DNA of 56,039 nucleotides from Alkalihalobacillus sp. YIM B00296 (GCF_020179385.1 NZ_JAIBLJ010000023.1:246-56284); one strand, 5' to 3'; shown: positions 9,195-17,437, counted from the stretch's first letter. Notes: generated by a model from the letters alone, not told the origin. Made by a program: numbers and translations.

Positions 9195-10541
9195 ATGGAT
9201 TCAACGATTACTACAACAAATGAAAATTGCGAAGTCCACGATCCAAAGGTTTTAAACTGGGCAAAAGATATTATTGAAAATAGTTCTTCTTCGAGATTGA
9301 TTCAGAAAGAAATTATTGATGCTGTTGACCGAAATGCCATTTGGAGAGGGCAGGAATGTCTTAACTTATTAGCCCCTGAAGCACCTACAAGCCCGATCGT
9401 TCGCCAATTACTAGCATCTGAAGTAGGGACTAGAGCAGCTGAAGGTCATATAGGACCCACACAAAGATGGTTTTCAGGAACTAAGTATATCGATGAAATT
9501 GAATCTCTATGTGTAGAGTTATTAAAAAAGGTCTTTAAGAGTAATTATGCAGATCATCGCCTTGTCGCAAGCATGATAGGAAATATGACTGTCTATGCAA
9601 GTCTAACAAAACCGGGAGATAATATCTTATCCATTTCACAACCATTTGGCGGTCATTCTAGTAACCGTTATGATGGACCAGCCGGTATTCGCGGACTAAA
9701 TATTTATGATGTTCCAATGGATCCAGTTGAATTGGTAGTAGATATAGATGAGTTTGCTAAGGTAGCAAGACAAGTAAAACCTCAGCTAGTTACACTCGGT
9801 GCTTCAATGACATTATTTCCATTCCCACTTAAAGAAATCTCTGAGATCGTCGATGAGTGGGGAGGAAAAATATTCTTTGATGGGGCTCATCAGCTTGGAC
9901 TAATTGGAGGTGGTCAATTCCAAGATCCTTTAAATGAGGGAGCTTGTATCATGACGGGATCAGCAGGAAAAACGTTTAGTGGTCCTCAGAGTGGCATCAT
10001 TGTTTGGAATGACCCAGAACTAACACAATCAATTAGTGATACGATCTTCCCTGCTCTTGCTGCAACACATCAAGTAAATCGTGTCGCTGCTTTAGCTGCA
10101 TCTGCTGCAGAATTCCTAGCATTCGGAAAAGAATATATGGAACAAATTGTGGCGAATGCAAAAGCATTGGCTAAAGCATTACATGAAAGAGATATAACTG
10201 TGCTCGGTTCCCATAAAGGTTTTACAAAAACTCATCAAGTGATTCTTAACGTTAAGCGTTTTGGTGGTGGATTAGAAGTCGCACAAAAATTGGAGAAAGC
10301 GAATATTATTACAAATAAAAACCTTATTCCCGGCGACAAACCTGAGGATTGGGATTACCCAAGTGGGTTACGCATTGGAACGATTGAAATCACACGTTTA
10401 GGTATGAAGGAGGCTGAGATGGATATCATTGCAGACTATATTGTAAGTGTTTTGGAGGGAAGAGAAACAGTCGATTCTATCCGAAAGCGTGTCATTGAAT
10501 TCCGATCAGCCTACCAAAAAATGCATTATTGCTATGACTGA
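9195..10541 (+). CDS. SHMT-fold PLP enzyme, probably a tetrahydrofolate-independent aldolase
   Basis: A 448-residue fold-type I PLP enzyme clearly related to serine hydroxymethyltransferase (GlyA). PLP contacts are kept: His154 in FGGH (ring stacking), Asp229 and His232 in DGAHQLGL, the Schiff-base Lys259 in GSAGKTFSGP, and the carboxylate-binding Arg in SGLRIGT. Residues that bind folate or substrate differ: by alignment from memory E. coli Tyr55 corresponds to Ala81, Tyr64/Tyr65 to Trp92/Phe93, and the His before the lysine to Gly258, while Glu57 is kept as Glu83. It has a ~50-residue N-terminal extension. It is probably an aldolase or hydroxymethyltransferase for an unusual beta-hydroxy or alpha-methyl amino acid released by the upstream peptidase (inference). 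The start at 9195 has AGGAGGG. Confidence 0.8.
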   Translation: MDSTITTTNENCEVHDPKVLNWAKDIIENSSSSRLIQKEIIDAVDRNAIWRGQECLNLLAPEAPTSPIVRQLLASEVGTRAAEGHIGPTQRWFSGTKYIDEIESLCVELLKKVFKSNYADHRLVASMIGNMTVYASLTKPGDNILSISQPFGGHSSNRYDGPAGIRGLNIYDVPMDPVELVVDIDEFAKVARQVKPQLVTLGASMTLFPFPLKEISEIVDEWGGKIFFDGAHQLGLIGGGQFQDPLNEGACIMTGSAGKTFSGPQSGIIVWNDPELTQSISDTIFPALAATHQVNRVAALAASAAEFLAFGKEYMEQIVANAKALAKALHERDITVLGSHKGFTKTHQVILNVKRFGGGLEVAQKLEKANIITNKNLIPGDKPEDWDYPSGLRIGTIEITRLGMKEAEMDIIADYIVSVLEGRETVDSIRKRVIEFRSAYQKMHYCYD

Positions 10542-10850
10542 TCTTTGTAGGGTACATTTTTAAAATGACTGGGTGACCTTATAATAAGAACGGGGGCTTA
10601 TTCGATGTAGGGTAAGCTTCCTTTTTTATGAAATTAATGATGTACTTCAACAAGATAGACAGTAATCCGGGGAAGGTCACTGTCGCAAAAGAGTCGTTGA
10701 TAACAATTGCAACACCTCATGACAGGTGTTTTATCGGATATATTATAATTCTCTAGCATTTTTTTTGGAGGGTAACAGTTTAATTTAGCCTCTCTTGGAG
10801 TCGGTTCCGGATAAAGTGGGTCAGGGAAATGACGACAACATTTTTTCTCG

Positions 10851-11003
10851 CGAATTCATCTGATTGATCTCGCTGGGCATGCTGATCAAGAATAGGACGA
10901 ACACTCTAAGCTCGTTTGGCTGAAGAGAGAAAACCTTAAATCTTTAGTATGGGCACCAGCGGATATCCCAGCTGTTGAAGAGCTGATAAAAGAAAAGGTG
11001 TAG
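10851..11003 (+). pseudogene. Remnant of a MutT/NUDIX hydrolase C-terminus
   Basis: One frame encodes RIHLIDLAGHADQE, a TAG stop, then DEHSKLVWLKRENLKSL followed by VWAPADIPAVEELIKEKV and a stop. The pattern EH.xLVW...L..L.WAPADIPAVE is the characteristic tail of MutT-type NUDIX proteins (CTP/8-oxo-dGTP pyrophosphohydrolase branch). The NUDIX box itself is absent and the remaining tail carries an in-frame stop, so this is a 5'-deleted pseudogene. Confidence 0.6.
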
Positions 11004-11143
11004 TCCATTGTCAGACTACACTTAATGATTAATAATCATTTTTATTTTCTGCAACACTTGTTAAAGGCTTGAAGAATTCATTTTCTGCATACCCTATTGA
11101 AACAAGGTTTAAAATCTTGAAATAAAGCCATTTTATCTCAAAA

Positions 11144-11231
11144 AGTCGTCACGTGACGGTTTTGGAAGACCATAAAGACTAAGTTCGTCTTAACCGCAAA
11201 GCTGGCATAGGTGTATGACGACCTTTTTTTA
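11144..11231 (+). ncRNA. Candidate structured RNA ending in a T-run
   Basis: GTCGTCA (11144) pairs with TGACGAC (11216), enclosing an inner hairpin AAGAC-taagttc-GTCTT and the single-stranded element AACCGCAAAGCTGG; seven Ts follow directly. The CGCAAAGC element resembles the 3' conserved strand of c-di-GMP-I riboswitches, but the partner GGCAAACC box is not present, so I do not assign a class. No gene begins downstream on the + strand, which would make it an orphan element or a small RNA. Confidence 0.35.
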
Positions 11232-11276
11232 AAACAAAAAAGCTTATCATCTATCCAATATGCAAATGAGAAGTTT

Positions 11277-11313
11277 AAAAAAGTACGTATTTGGAAAAAA
11301 CACGTACTTTTTT
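11277..11313. terminator. Bidirectional terminator after the citrate transporter gene
   Basis: AAAAAAGTACGT and ACGTACTTTTTT form a 12-bp perfect stem with A/T runs on both sides, about 70 bp beyond the 3' end of the CitMHS gene. Confidence 0.75.
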
Positions 11314-11381
11314 AACAATCTGAGTGCAGGAAGCGTTCCTGCGCTTTTGTTACTAAAGTTGATTCAAAATCTCTAACTAGA

Positions 11382-12710
11382 TTAAACCTGAATCAGCCCT
11401 ATAAATATCGCAATTACAATCAGGACAAGACTAAGCCCCCACATCCAAAATACAGAATAGCGTAAGTGACGACCCATTTCCAGACCTGATAAACCTAATG
11501 CAAGCCAAACAGCAGGAGCTAATGGACTGACAAATGTACCTACGATATTTCCAATAATCATTGAATAGGATGTTGATAAAGAGTCTATTCCAAAACCTGT
11601 TGCAATTTGTTCGACGACTGGAAGTAATGCAAAATAATACGCATCTGTACTTAATATTAGCTCAAATGGTACACCTAAAATTCCAACAATTAAATGCAGA
11701 AATGGAGCGATCGTTGCCGGAAGAACACTTACAATATCGTTTGCAATCGCAGTGAGCATGCCGGTACCATTAAGGATTCCTAAAAACAGTCCTGCTGCAA
11801 GAATAATCGATGCCATCGTAAGTGCATTTGGTGCATGTGCACGAATTGTTTCCATTTGATCTTTTACATGAGGAAAATTAATCGGCAGTGCAATACTAAC
11901 ACCAATCATAAACGCTAATCCTGCAGGAATAAGTCCTGATACAAGAACTCCAATAACAGCTAAAGCCAAAATCGAGTTTAACCACAACAATTTTGATTTT
12001 TCTTTCGTAGAAGTGTCTGATTTTTCTGTCATATCAGGATCATATTCTAACTGTTCAGCTGTAGCCGCGATTTCTAACGACCCATATTTCTTAATGATTC
12101 GGCGTTGTTCTCGCATCCCAAGGAAAACAGCTAAAACAATCATTAGAACAATCCCGCTAATTTGAATCGGTATAAGCGGCCTCCATAATTCAGTTACATC
12201 AACTCCAAGAACAGAAGCAGTTCTCCCTAACGGTCCGGCCCATGGAAGCATATTCATAATACTTGCCGCTCCACCTACTAATAAGAGCAGCAAATATGGA
12301 TTCATTTTCAACCGATTATATACTGGTAAAAGTGCTGGCACAGTGATCAGAAAAGTAGAAGCACCAGATCCATCTAACTGAGCAACTGTCGCAATAAGAA
12401 CAGTGACTACACTAATTGTAATGACATTCCCTCTAGAAAGGGCTACCATTTTATTAATCATTGGATCAAAAAGTCCTACATCCTGCATAATTCCAAAGAA
12501 TATAATCGCAAATATAAACATAATCGCAACAGAGATGACAGAACCAATCCCCTCTTCAAAAAAGCCGCCAATTTCAGAAAAAGTAAAACCTGCTAATAAC
12601 GCACCAATAATCGGCGGTAATACCATAGCTACAATCGGCGTCACCTTCCCGCTGATCAGCAATGATACGATAAGTAAAATGATGAAAAAACCAATAAAAC
12701 TAAGACTCAT
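11382..12710 (-). CDS. CitMHS-family citrate:metal transporter
   Basis: A 442-residue secondary transporter with about 12 membrane helices, of the citrate-Mg2+/Ca2+:proton symporter family (CitM/CitH). Family signatures are clear: FGIMQDVGLFDPMINKMV, ATVAQLDGSGASTFLIT, RLKMNPYLLLLL and MNMLPWAGPLGRTASVLGVD. It imports citrate complexed with divalent metal as a carbon source. The ATG at 12710 has AGGAAGGTG upstream. A CcpA-type cre-like site lies about 175 bp upstream, in keeping with the catabolite repression known for citM in Bacillus. No CitST two-component system is adjacent, so induction may differ from B. subtilis. Confidence 0.9.
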   Translation of the reverse strand: MSLSFIGFFIILLIVSLLISGKVTPIVAMVLPPIIGALLAGFTFSEIGGFFEEGIGSVISVAIMFIFAIIFFGIMQDVGLFDPMINKMVALSRGNVITISVVTVLIATVAQLDGSGASTFLITVPALLPVYNRLKMNPYLLLLLVGGAASIMNMLPWAGPLGRTASVLGVDVTELWRPLIPIQISGIVLMIVLAVFLGMREQRRIIKKYGSLEIAATAEQLEYDPDMTEKSDTSTKEKSKLLWLNSILALAVIGVLVSGLIPAGLAFMIGVSIALPINFPHVKDQMETIRAHAPNALTMASIILAAGLFLGILNGTGMLTAIANDIVSVLPATIAPFLHLIVGILGVPFELILSTDAYYFALLPVVEQIATGFGIDSLSTSYSMIIGNIVGTFVSPLAPAVWLALGLSGLEMGRHLRYSVFWMWGLSLVLIVIAIFIGLIQV

Positions 12711-12883
12711 TATCGCTTCACCTTCCTATGTAAAAAATTCTCTCCACCTAAGTATGCCGCCCAATTTTTATATTGAATGCGTTTGCGATGGAGTATGAAA
12801 AACGATCTACTTCCTAGAGGATGCAAAATAATACAGTGCATATCGTTATGGTCTTTTTCATTACAGTTAAGTCTCACCTCGGT

Positions 12884-12898
12884 ACGAAAACGCTTACT
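12884..12898. promoter_or_regulatory. cre-like CcpA site
   Basis: ACGAAAACGCTTACT fits the catabolite-responsive element consensus WTGNAANCGNWNNCW with one clear mismatch, and is centred on the AACGCTT core. Its position upstream of a citrate importer supports carbon catabolite repression; binding is inferred. Confidence 0.5.
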
Positions 12899-13150
12899 TT
12901 TTCAAGTATAAAATATTCAGAAAAGTTTGTAACGATTATCAATTTAATGTGTTTTAAAAACTTTCTATGCATTTTTTTTATTTTGTTCACGGAAATATAA
13001 AAAAGCATGACCTGATAGTCATCCTTTCTCACTATTTACAAGTTTTTTCACTGTTTTTTAGGAATCCTGTCCCTTATTCCAGATAACCCAGTTATTGAAT
13101 AAAGGAAAAGCTGGAGATCAACTATCAATCTTCAGCTCTCGCCCCTGTAG

Positions 13151-13224
13151 TTTTCACCGCATCCTTTTTTAGTTCCCTTTTCTCTCGATTCAGTTTTTGA
13201 ACTCTTCTTTTTTATCATTCATTC
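13151..13224 (-). repeat. 70-bp repeat, copy A (fragment of a small gene)
   Basis: Nearly identical to 20581-20650 (TTTTCACCGCATCC...). On the minus strand one frame reads QKLNREKRELKKDAVK, matching QKLYREKKELKKDAVK of copy B, then diverges. Upstream the frame is closed by a stop, so this is a non-functional duplicate piece. Confidence 0.6.
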
Positions 13225-13327
13225 ATTCATTACCTAAATGTGTAATCATACTCATTTATTAAAAACATACTTCCAAATCATACATAGATTAAATGCCATA
13301 TACAAATAAAAGTTGATACATCATTTA

Positions 13328-14239
13328 CTACCGTTTTACAGCGGAAATAGGAGCTGTTTCTAAAGCATTGTTTATGCCCTTTTTCATAAAAAACACAAAT
13401 GCGAGGGCTGCTGAAACAAGCCAAACGAGTAACAAAATGCCTGTTAGGACGGGAAATAGTGTCCATTTAAATACAGGGAGACCGAGAGCAGTTTGGAATC
13501 CGATCAATGCAATCGAAATCATCCAGGCGATGCTCCCATAATGGATCAGCAATTTTTTTATGCGCTCAGTGACTTGTGCTTTTTCCAAAAACCATGCTGG
13601 CAAGATCAGCGTTTGTAAGGCGTGAAATCCGATTCCATGCAGTACAATCAAATTTCCTGCATCTCCTGTAAATCGGCCCTGAAGTAAAATCATACATATC
13701 CCTGCAAGATTGGCTATAAGGACAGAAAGAAACGCATATCGGATTCCCAGTACGAGAAATGGGCGTCCATGAGGTGATTTCAATCTGAAAAACTTTATCA
13801 TAAGCCATATGGTTAAGCCTACCAGCATTAAGGAAAGCACCCCGAAAAGCATCCCTGCAAGTGTATCAATGACAGAACCCTCAGTTGAAAACCGCGGATT
13901 CAAGCCCCGGAAATTCTGAACGGTTTCAATTGCATAAGCATACAAAATCGAGATGATGAAAAGCCATCGTATCGTTTTCCTTTTTCGATCACTGAATCTT
14001 GCTAATGGCAAAATCGCGGCGATTGAGAGGGTAAAAATGCCGATTGCCGCATTGAAGGAAAATGCATCGTTCATATTGCCTTCAGGTAAAATGATGGAGC
14101 CTCGGAAAAGGATAAATGCAGCAATACCGATTGCCAGTAAAAGTCCGATCACACCAGTGAACACGAGCCATTTTTCTCCTTTAAACAGCTTAGGAGATGG
14201 TTCAACAACATTTGCATCCGTCTTGATCACATTTGTCAT
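13328..14239 (-). CDS. Multi-spanning membrane protein, family not recognised
   Basis: A 303-residue protein with about 8 predicted transmembrane helices after a 20-residue cytosolic N-terminus. A conserved-looking loop, YAIETVQNFRGLNPRF, follows the third or fourth helix, and VLHGIGFHALQTLILPAWF has histidines within the membrane. I do not recognise a family. The ATG at 14239 is preceded by AAGAAGGAAGG. A palindrome almost identical to the operator of the adjacent TetR gene lies about 30-50 bp upstream of its start, so the gene is very probably repressed by that regulator and is its main target. Confidence 0.75.
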   Translation of the reverse strand: MTNVIKTDANVVEPSPKLFKGEKWLVFTGVIGLLLAIGIAAFILFRGSIILPEGNMNDAFSFNAAIGIFTLSIAAILPLARFSDRKRKTIRWLFIISILYAYAIETVQNFRGLNPRFSTEGSVIDTLAGMLFGVLSLMLVGLTIWLMIKFFRLKSPHGRPFLVLGIRYAFLSVLIANLAGICMILLQGRFTGDAGNLIVLHGIGFHALQTLILPAWFLEKAQVTERIKKLLIHYGSIAWMISIALIGFQTALGLPVFKWTLFPVLTGILLLVWLVSAALAFVFFMKKGINNALETAPISAVKR

Positions 14240-14269
14240 TCAGATTACCTTCCTTCTTAATTTTTTGAT

Positions 14270-14291
14270 TTATTTATTAGTCAATAAATAA
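14270..14291. promoter_or_regulatory. TetR-type operator upstream of the membrane protein gene
   Basis: TTATTTATT-AGTC-AATAAATAA is a perfect 9+9 inverted repeat. The same arms occur at 14917-14938 upstream of the TetR gene, which links the two genes in one regulon. Confidence 0.7.
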
Positions 14292-14372
14292 TGGTCCTAA
14301 AGAAAAACTTGGCGTGGCCAAGCCCTTCGTTATGGTTATACTTTGTTAAATGATTTCATTAGAAAATCCATT

Positions 14373-14894
14373 TTAACAGTCTGTTTTATTTTTCGCTTCA
14401 AGCAATTCGGGCATATCCAATACTTCTGCAAGTGTAATTAATAAGCCGGTTCCAATAAAATCAGCTGCACTTTCTTTCGGATTGGGAATTTCCGCTAGAT
14501 CCATTTTCAACGTCAAGCTTTCAAAAATTTTATCATACATTTTACGGACATGTTCACGAATGCCTTCATCTGAAATGGTGTAGGCCTGCATGACCATTAG
14601 CACCTCATCACGATTGGTTTGCATGATTTCAAAGAAAGCACGCCCCATCGTTGGAATCAATTGGTCAGAAGGTGCGTCGACCTCTGAAAATGTATCATAA
14701 ATACGGCTGAAAGCTCGATCGATGACAACCTTGAACAACTCCTCTTTATTGGAAAAGAAATGGAACACATAAGGCTGGGTTACACCTGATGCCTTTGCTA
14801 CCATTGCAGTCGTCGTTTTATGGTACCCCTTCTCTGCGAAAATGTTCATCGCATTTTCGATGATCCGTTCTCTTTTATCTTCCCGGACTACCAC
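14373..14894 (-). CDS. TetR/AcrR-family transcriptional regulator
   Basis: A 173-residue repressor. The N-terminal helix-turn-helix is at residues ~8-55 (RIIENAMNIFAEKGYHKTTT then VAKASGVTQPYVFHFFSNKEELF), and the rest is a helical ligand-binding domain. A palindromic operator covers 14917-14938, about 25-45 bp upstream of the start, implying autorepression; the same palindrome precedes the downstream membrane protein gene. The ligand is unknown. The C-terminus is somewhat short for the family but shows no break. Confidence 0.88.
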   Translation of the reverse strand: MVVREDKRERIIENAMNIFAEKGYHKTTTAMVAKASGVTQPYVFHFFSNKEELFKVVIDRAFSRIYDTFSEVDAPSDQLIPTMGRAFFEIMQTNRDEVLMVMQAYTISDEGIREHVRKMYDKIFESLTLKMDLAEIPNPKESAADFIGTGLLITLAEVLDMPELLEAKNKTDC

Positions 14895-14916
14895 TCATAT
14901 CATCCTTTTATTCATT

Positions 14917-14938
14917 TTATTTATTGATTGATAAATAA
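14917..14938. promoter_or_regulatory. TetR-type operator upstream of the tetR gene
   Basis: TTATTTAT...ATAAATAA around TGATTG, the same arms as 14270-14291. Two near-identical palindromes placed upstream of the regulator and its neighbour are strong internal evidence for a shared operator. Confidence 0.7.
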
Positions 14939-14990
14939 ATTATATTCAACTAACGTCATTTTGTCAATTGTCTTTGCTAAATTAATTGAT

Positions 14991-15389
14991 TTACTCATTC
15001 CCTACTATGTCACTTAACTTATGTAGATATCTCATTCCCCGCAGCTGTTCCTTGACTAAATCATCCAGATAGATGAGAGAATCCCTCGTGATTCTTATAG
15101 CCTCGTCGATGTTATGCTTATCCATTTCATTAAGTATTTCCCGTACGACTTCCAGTGAGTATACAGCATGCTGGAGTGTACGGATGACCAATAGTTTCCT
15201 TAAGTCACTCTTCGTGTATTTACGGTACCCACTTTCGTAGTCCCGCTCCGGCTCGATCAATCCTTCCTTTTCCCAGTGTCTTAATGTTGAATTGGGAACG
15301 CCAATTGCTTCTGACGCTTCCCCGATTGAGTACCATTTCTTTTTCATTGATGGATTCACAACTGCATCGACATCATCCTGCTCGAGCAC
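14991..15389 (-). CDS. MerR-family transcriptional regulator, possibly truncated
   Basis: A DNA-binding protein with a MerR winged helix (WYSIGEASEAIGVPNSTLRH, WEKEGLIEPERDYESGYRKY) followed by a helical dimerisation region. The coordinates use a GTG start at 15389, but no good ribosome binding site precedes it; an ATG at the KKKWYSIGEAS position is also possible. Upstream of the GTG the frame continues to a stop near 15448 and encodes VQAQLFKDKKRAEQALKVLE, a helix typical of the end of a preceding MerR-type domain. The ancestral protein may have had two such domains, with the first half lost. No target operator is evident. Confidence 0.65.
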   Translation of the reverse strand: MLEQDDVDAVVNPSMKKKWYSIGEASEAIGVPNSTLRHWEKEGLIEPERDYESGYRKYTKSDLRKLLVIRTLQHAVYSLEVVREILNEMDKHNIDEAIRITRDSLIYLDDLVKEQLRGMRYLHKLSDIVGNE

Positions 15390-15639
15390 TTTGAGTGCTT
15401 GCTCCGCCCTCTTTTTATCCTTGAATAGCTGCGCTTGGACCTCCGGTAGTTACTGTTTCTTTAAAGAGCATCTAACAGCTTTTCCATTACGCTGTTTTTC
15501 AAAATAATCTAAGAAGCAACTCATTAACGGTCATAAAGAAAAAGGGACACGACCCTATATTTCATAATTTATCTACTTCAAGGAGTTTTTCGAGGATTCC
15601 TCTGTTATTCTCCAAGGATTTTATTAGCTTTTAGCTCTT

Positions 15640-17046
15640 CTAATTACTCTCCTGTTTATAAGTGATATATTCCTTCAGTATTTCCAACCCTTTTCTTAAT
15701 TCTTCCAATGAATTAGTGGAGGAAAGGGCGATCCTTAAATAATTTTCTGTAGTAAAGGAACCACTGAGAAACCGATCGGAATGAAAAACGCGAATCCCTT
15801 GTTTCTTTAATTCTCTTTCTAATTGGGGTCCATTAATGTCCCCTATGTCCAGCCAACGATAAAAACTAAGAGGGTGACCTGTTGTAGGATTTTCATCTGG
15901 GAAAAATTCTGAGTACATAAGATTGGAGGCCAATGCCAGATCATGTTTCTTAGAAAAAATATCGTGAACTTTTCCCGATAGGATGAGCTCTGTGATGACT
16001 TCAGCATCTAAAGCAGATGTTTTTACATTAATGTTAAAAATGGCTTGCAACACCTTTTGCTGAAGTGCTTCTCCAAAGACCATATAGGCGACTCTCAAAC
16101 CTGAACATATGGATTTGGTTGTGCCGCTAATATAGACGGTTTGTTCGGGAAGCAGATTGTACATAGGCTGCTGATAATCTGGAATGATTCCCGCAGTCAT
16201 AAAAGCGTGTATATCATCTTCGATTAGAATGAGACGATGTTTTTTTATTACGGCTGCTAATTCGTGTTTTCGAACATCTGAAATCATCGTGGTTGTAGGG
16301 TTATTGCAAGAGGGCATAAGGAAAATCCCGTGTACATTAGTTTGACTGCATTGCTTGTTCAGTTCTTCTGCCGACATCCCAAACTCGTCTCCTATAACAG
16401 GGATCAGTTGGATATGATGCATTTTGGCTAGTTCTATAAAGTTCGAGTACGTATATAAGTCTGTCGCTATCCGGTTTCCTGGTTCAAACAACGCAGTCAG
16501 TGCAACAGCTAATGCATTCTGGGCTCCAGATACAATCGCCAGGTTTTCATGATCAGCTTGAATTCCCAACGACTTCATCCAATTCAATCCAGCCGTTTTA
16601 TGGTGAGGTAAACCTGTAGGCTCATTATAATTCAGCAATTGCTCCAAGTATCCTTTCTTAACCACTTCTTGGGTAACCTCAGCTACAATATCGTTTGTTT
16701 GCTCAAATGAAGCGGCAAACCCTAAATCAATAGCTCCCTTGCTTTTATCTATGGAAATTGTGATTGAACGGGCAGCGTTCGGAGAAACAAACGTTCCACT
16801 TCCTGTAACTGCATAAATCAAACCTTTGGTTTCACATACCTTATAAGCTCGTGTAATGGTAGTAAAATTCAAATCGAGAAAATCAGCGAGTTCACGTTGT
16901 GGAGGTAACTTTGTTCCGGGAGCTAAAAAGCCATTTGCTATATCATGCTCCATTAATGAAGCGATTGATTCATAATAAGGGCGTTTTAGACTCTTTTTTT
17001 CCGGCCGCCACGACATTGGATAATTTTCGAACGAATTTACCGGCAT
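15640..17046 (-). CDS. MocR-type GntR regulator with aminotransferase domain
   Basis: A 468-residue GntR/MocR regulator: an N-terminal winged helix (residues ~30-90, GTKLPPQRELADFLDLNFTT) fused to an aspartate-aminotransferase-like fold. The PLP lysine is in SGTTKSICSG near residue 311, and the phosphate/carboxylate contacts SCNNPTTT and EDDIHAF are present. Start at 17046 (MPVNSFENYP) is set by GGAGGAGGAG. It is divergent from azlCD; MocR proteins usually control an adjacent divergent gene in response to an amino acid or PLP adduct, so regulation of azlCD is likely (inference). Binding may be at the inverted repeat 17173-17204. Confidence 0.9.
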   Translation of the reverse strand: MPVNSFENYPMSWRPEKKSLKRPYYESIASLMEHDIANGFLAPGTKLPPQRELADFLDLNFTTITRAYKVCETKGLIYAVTGSGTFVSPNAARSITISIDKSKGAIDLGFAASFEQTNDIVAEVTQEVVKKGYLEQLLNYNEPTGLPHHKTAGLNWMKSLGIQADHENLAIVSGAQNALAVALTALFEPGNRIATDLYTYSNFIELAKMHHIQLIPVIGDEFGMSAEELNKQCSQTNVHGIFLMPSCNNPTTTMISDVRKHELAAVIKKHRLILIEDDIHAFMTAGIIPDYQQPMYNLLPEQTVYISGTTKSICSGLRVAYMVFGEALQQKVLQAIFNINVKTSALDAEVITELILSGKVHDIFSKKHDLALASNLMYSEFFPDENPTTGHPLSFYRWLDIGDINGPQLERELKKQGIRVFHSDRFLSGSFTTENYLRIALSSTNSLEELRKGLEILKEYITYKQESN

Positions 17047-17172
17047 CCTTCTCCTCCTCCTTCCCCTATATTTCATACAAATGTATCACATTGTATGTTC
17101 TTTTGGAATACTTACGAATTCAAGACGTTAACTGATCTATTTTTGTCTTAAATTTTAAACGAAAACATTGTA

Positions 17173-17204
17173 ATCCATACAATTATATCCGTTTTTGTAT
17201 GGAT
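17173..17204. promoter_or_regulatory. Inverted repeat, candidate MocR operator
   Basis: ATCCATACAA and TTGTATGGAT form a perfect 10-bp inverted repeat separated by 12 nt. It sits in the divergent region between the MocR gene and azlC, with further TTGTAT-like sequences closer to the MocR gene. A TATAGT hexamer follows at 17214. Confidence 0.5.
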
Positions 17205-17220
17205 TTTATGTGATATAGTC

Positions 17221-17437
17221 AAGAAAAGCGCAAACGCCCCGGTTAACCACGAAGGTCACTGGAAGTCCGACGAGGAGGCTCGAACCAAACAAAGTTTGGT
17301 TCTGCGTGGGTAACACTTCGACCTAAATCAATGTGTCGACCGCCACAGGAGGTCTGAAGTGATCCAAGTAGTTGGGCGGTGAAGCTGGACATCACTTCAC
17401 CGAACCAAAATTTTTATACTTTCTTATCCTTTTAAAA
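17221..17437 (+). repeat. Dispersed structured repeat, copy 1
   Basis: Shares its left ~55 nt (AAACGCCC, CGAAGGTCACTGGAAGTCCG, ACGAGGAG) and its right ~80 nt (GATCCAAGT, TTGGGCG, AGCTGGACATCACTTCACCG, CCAAAATTTTTAT, CTTTCTTATCC) with 25733-25884. This copy carries an extra ~65-nt middle with a perfect hairpin GAACCAAAC-AAA-GTTTGGTTC at 17282-17302. The element ends about 25 nt before the azlC start and could lie in its leader. Confidence 0.7.

Larger units (their letters stand above)
10542..11381. other. Non-coding stretch with gene remnant and RNA-like structures
   Basis: This 840-bp gap holds a decayed NUDIX fragment (10851-11003), a perfect 8-bp inverted repeat GTGTAGTC/GACTACAC just after it, a candidate structured RNA (11144-11231) and a strong hairpin (11277-11313). 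No intact gene is seen on either strand. Confidence 0.6.
12711..13327. other. Intergenic region with cre-like site and repeat pieces
   Basis: Holds the likely control region of the citrate transporter gene, a cre-like element (12884-12898), and two segments (13072-13100 and 13151-13224) that recur near 20.6-21.0 kb. No intact gene is seen. Confidence 0.5.

Noticed and set aside
11144-11231. Assignment as a c-di-GMP-I riboswitch
   Set aside because: The CGCAAAGC element fits, but the required GGCAAACC strand and the tetraloop-receptor layout are missing and no gene follows.
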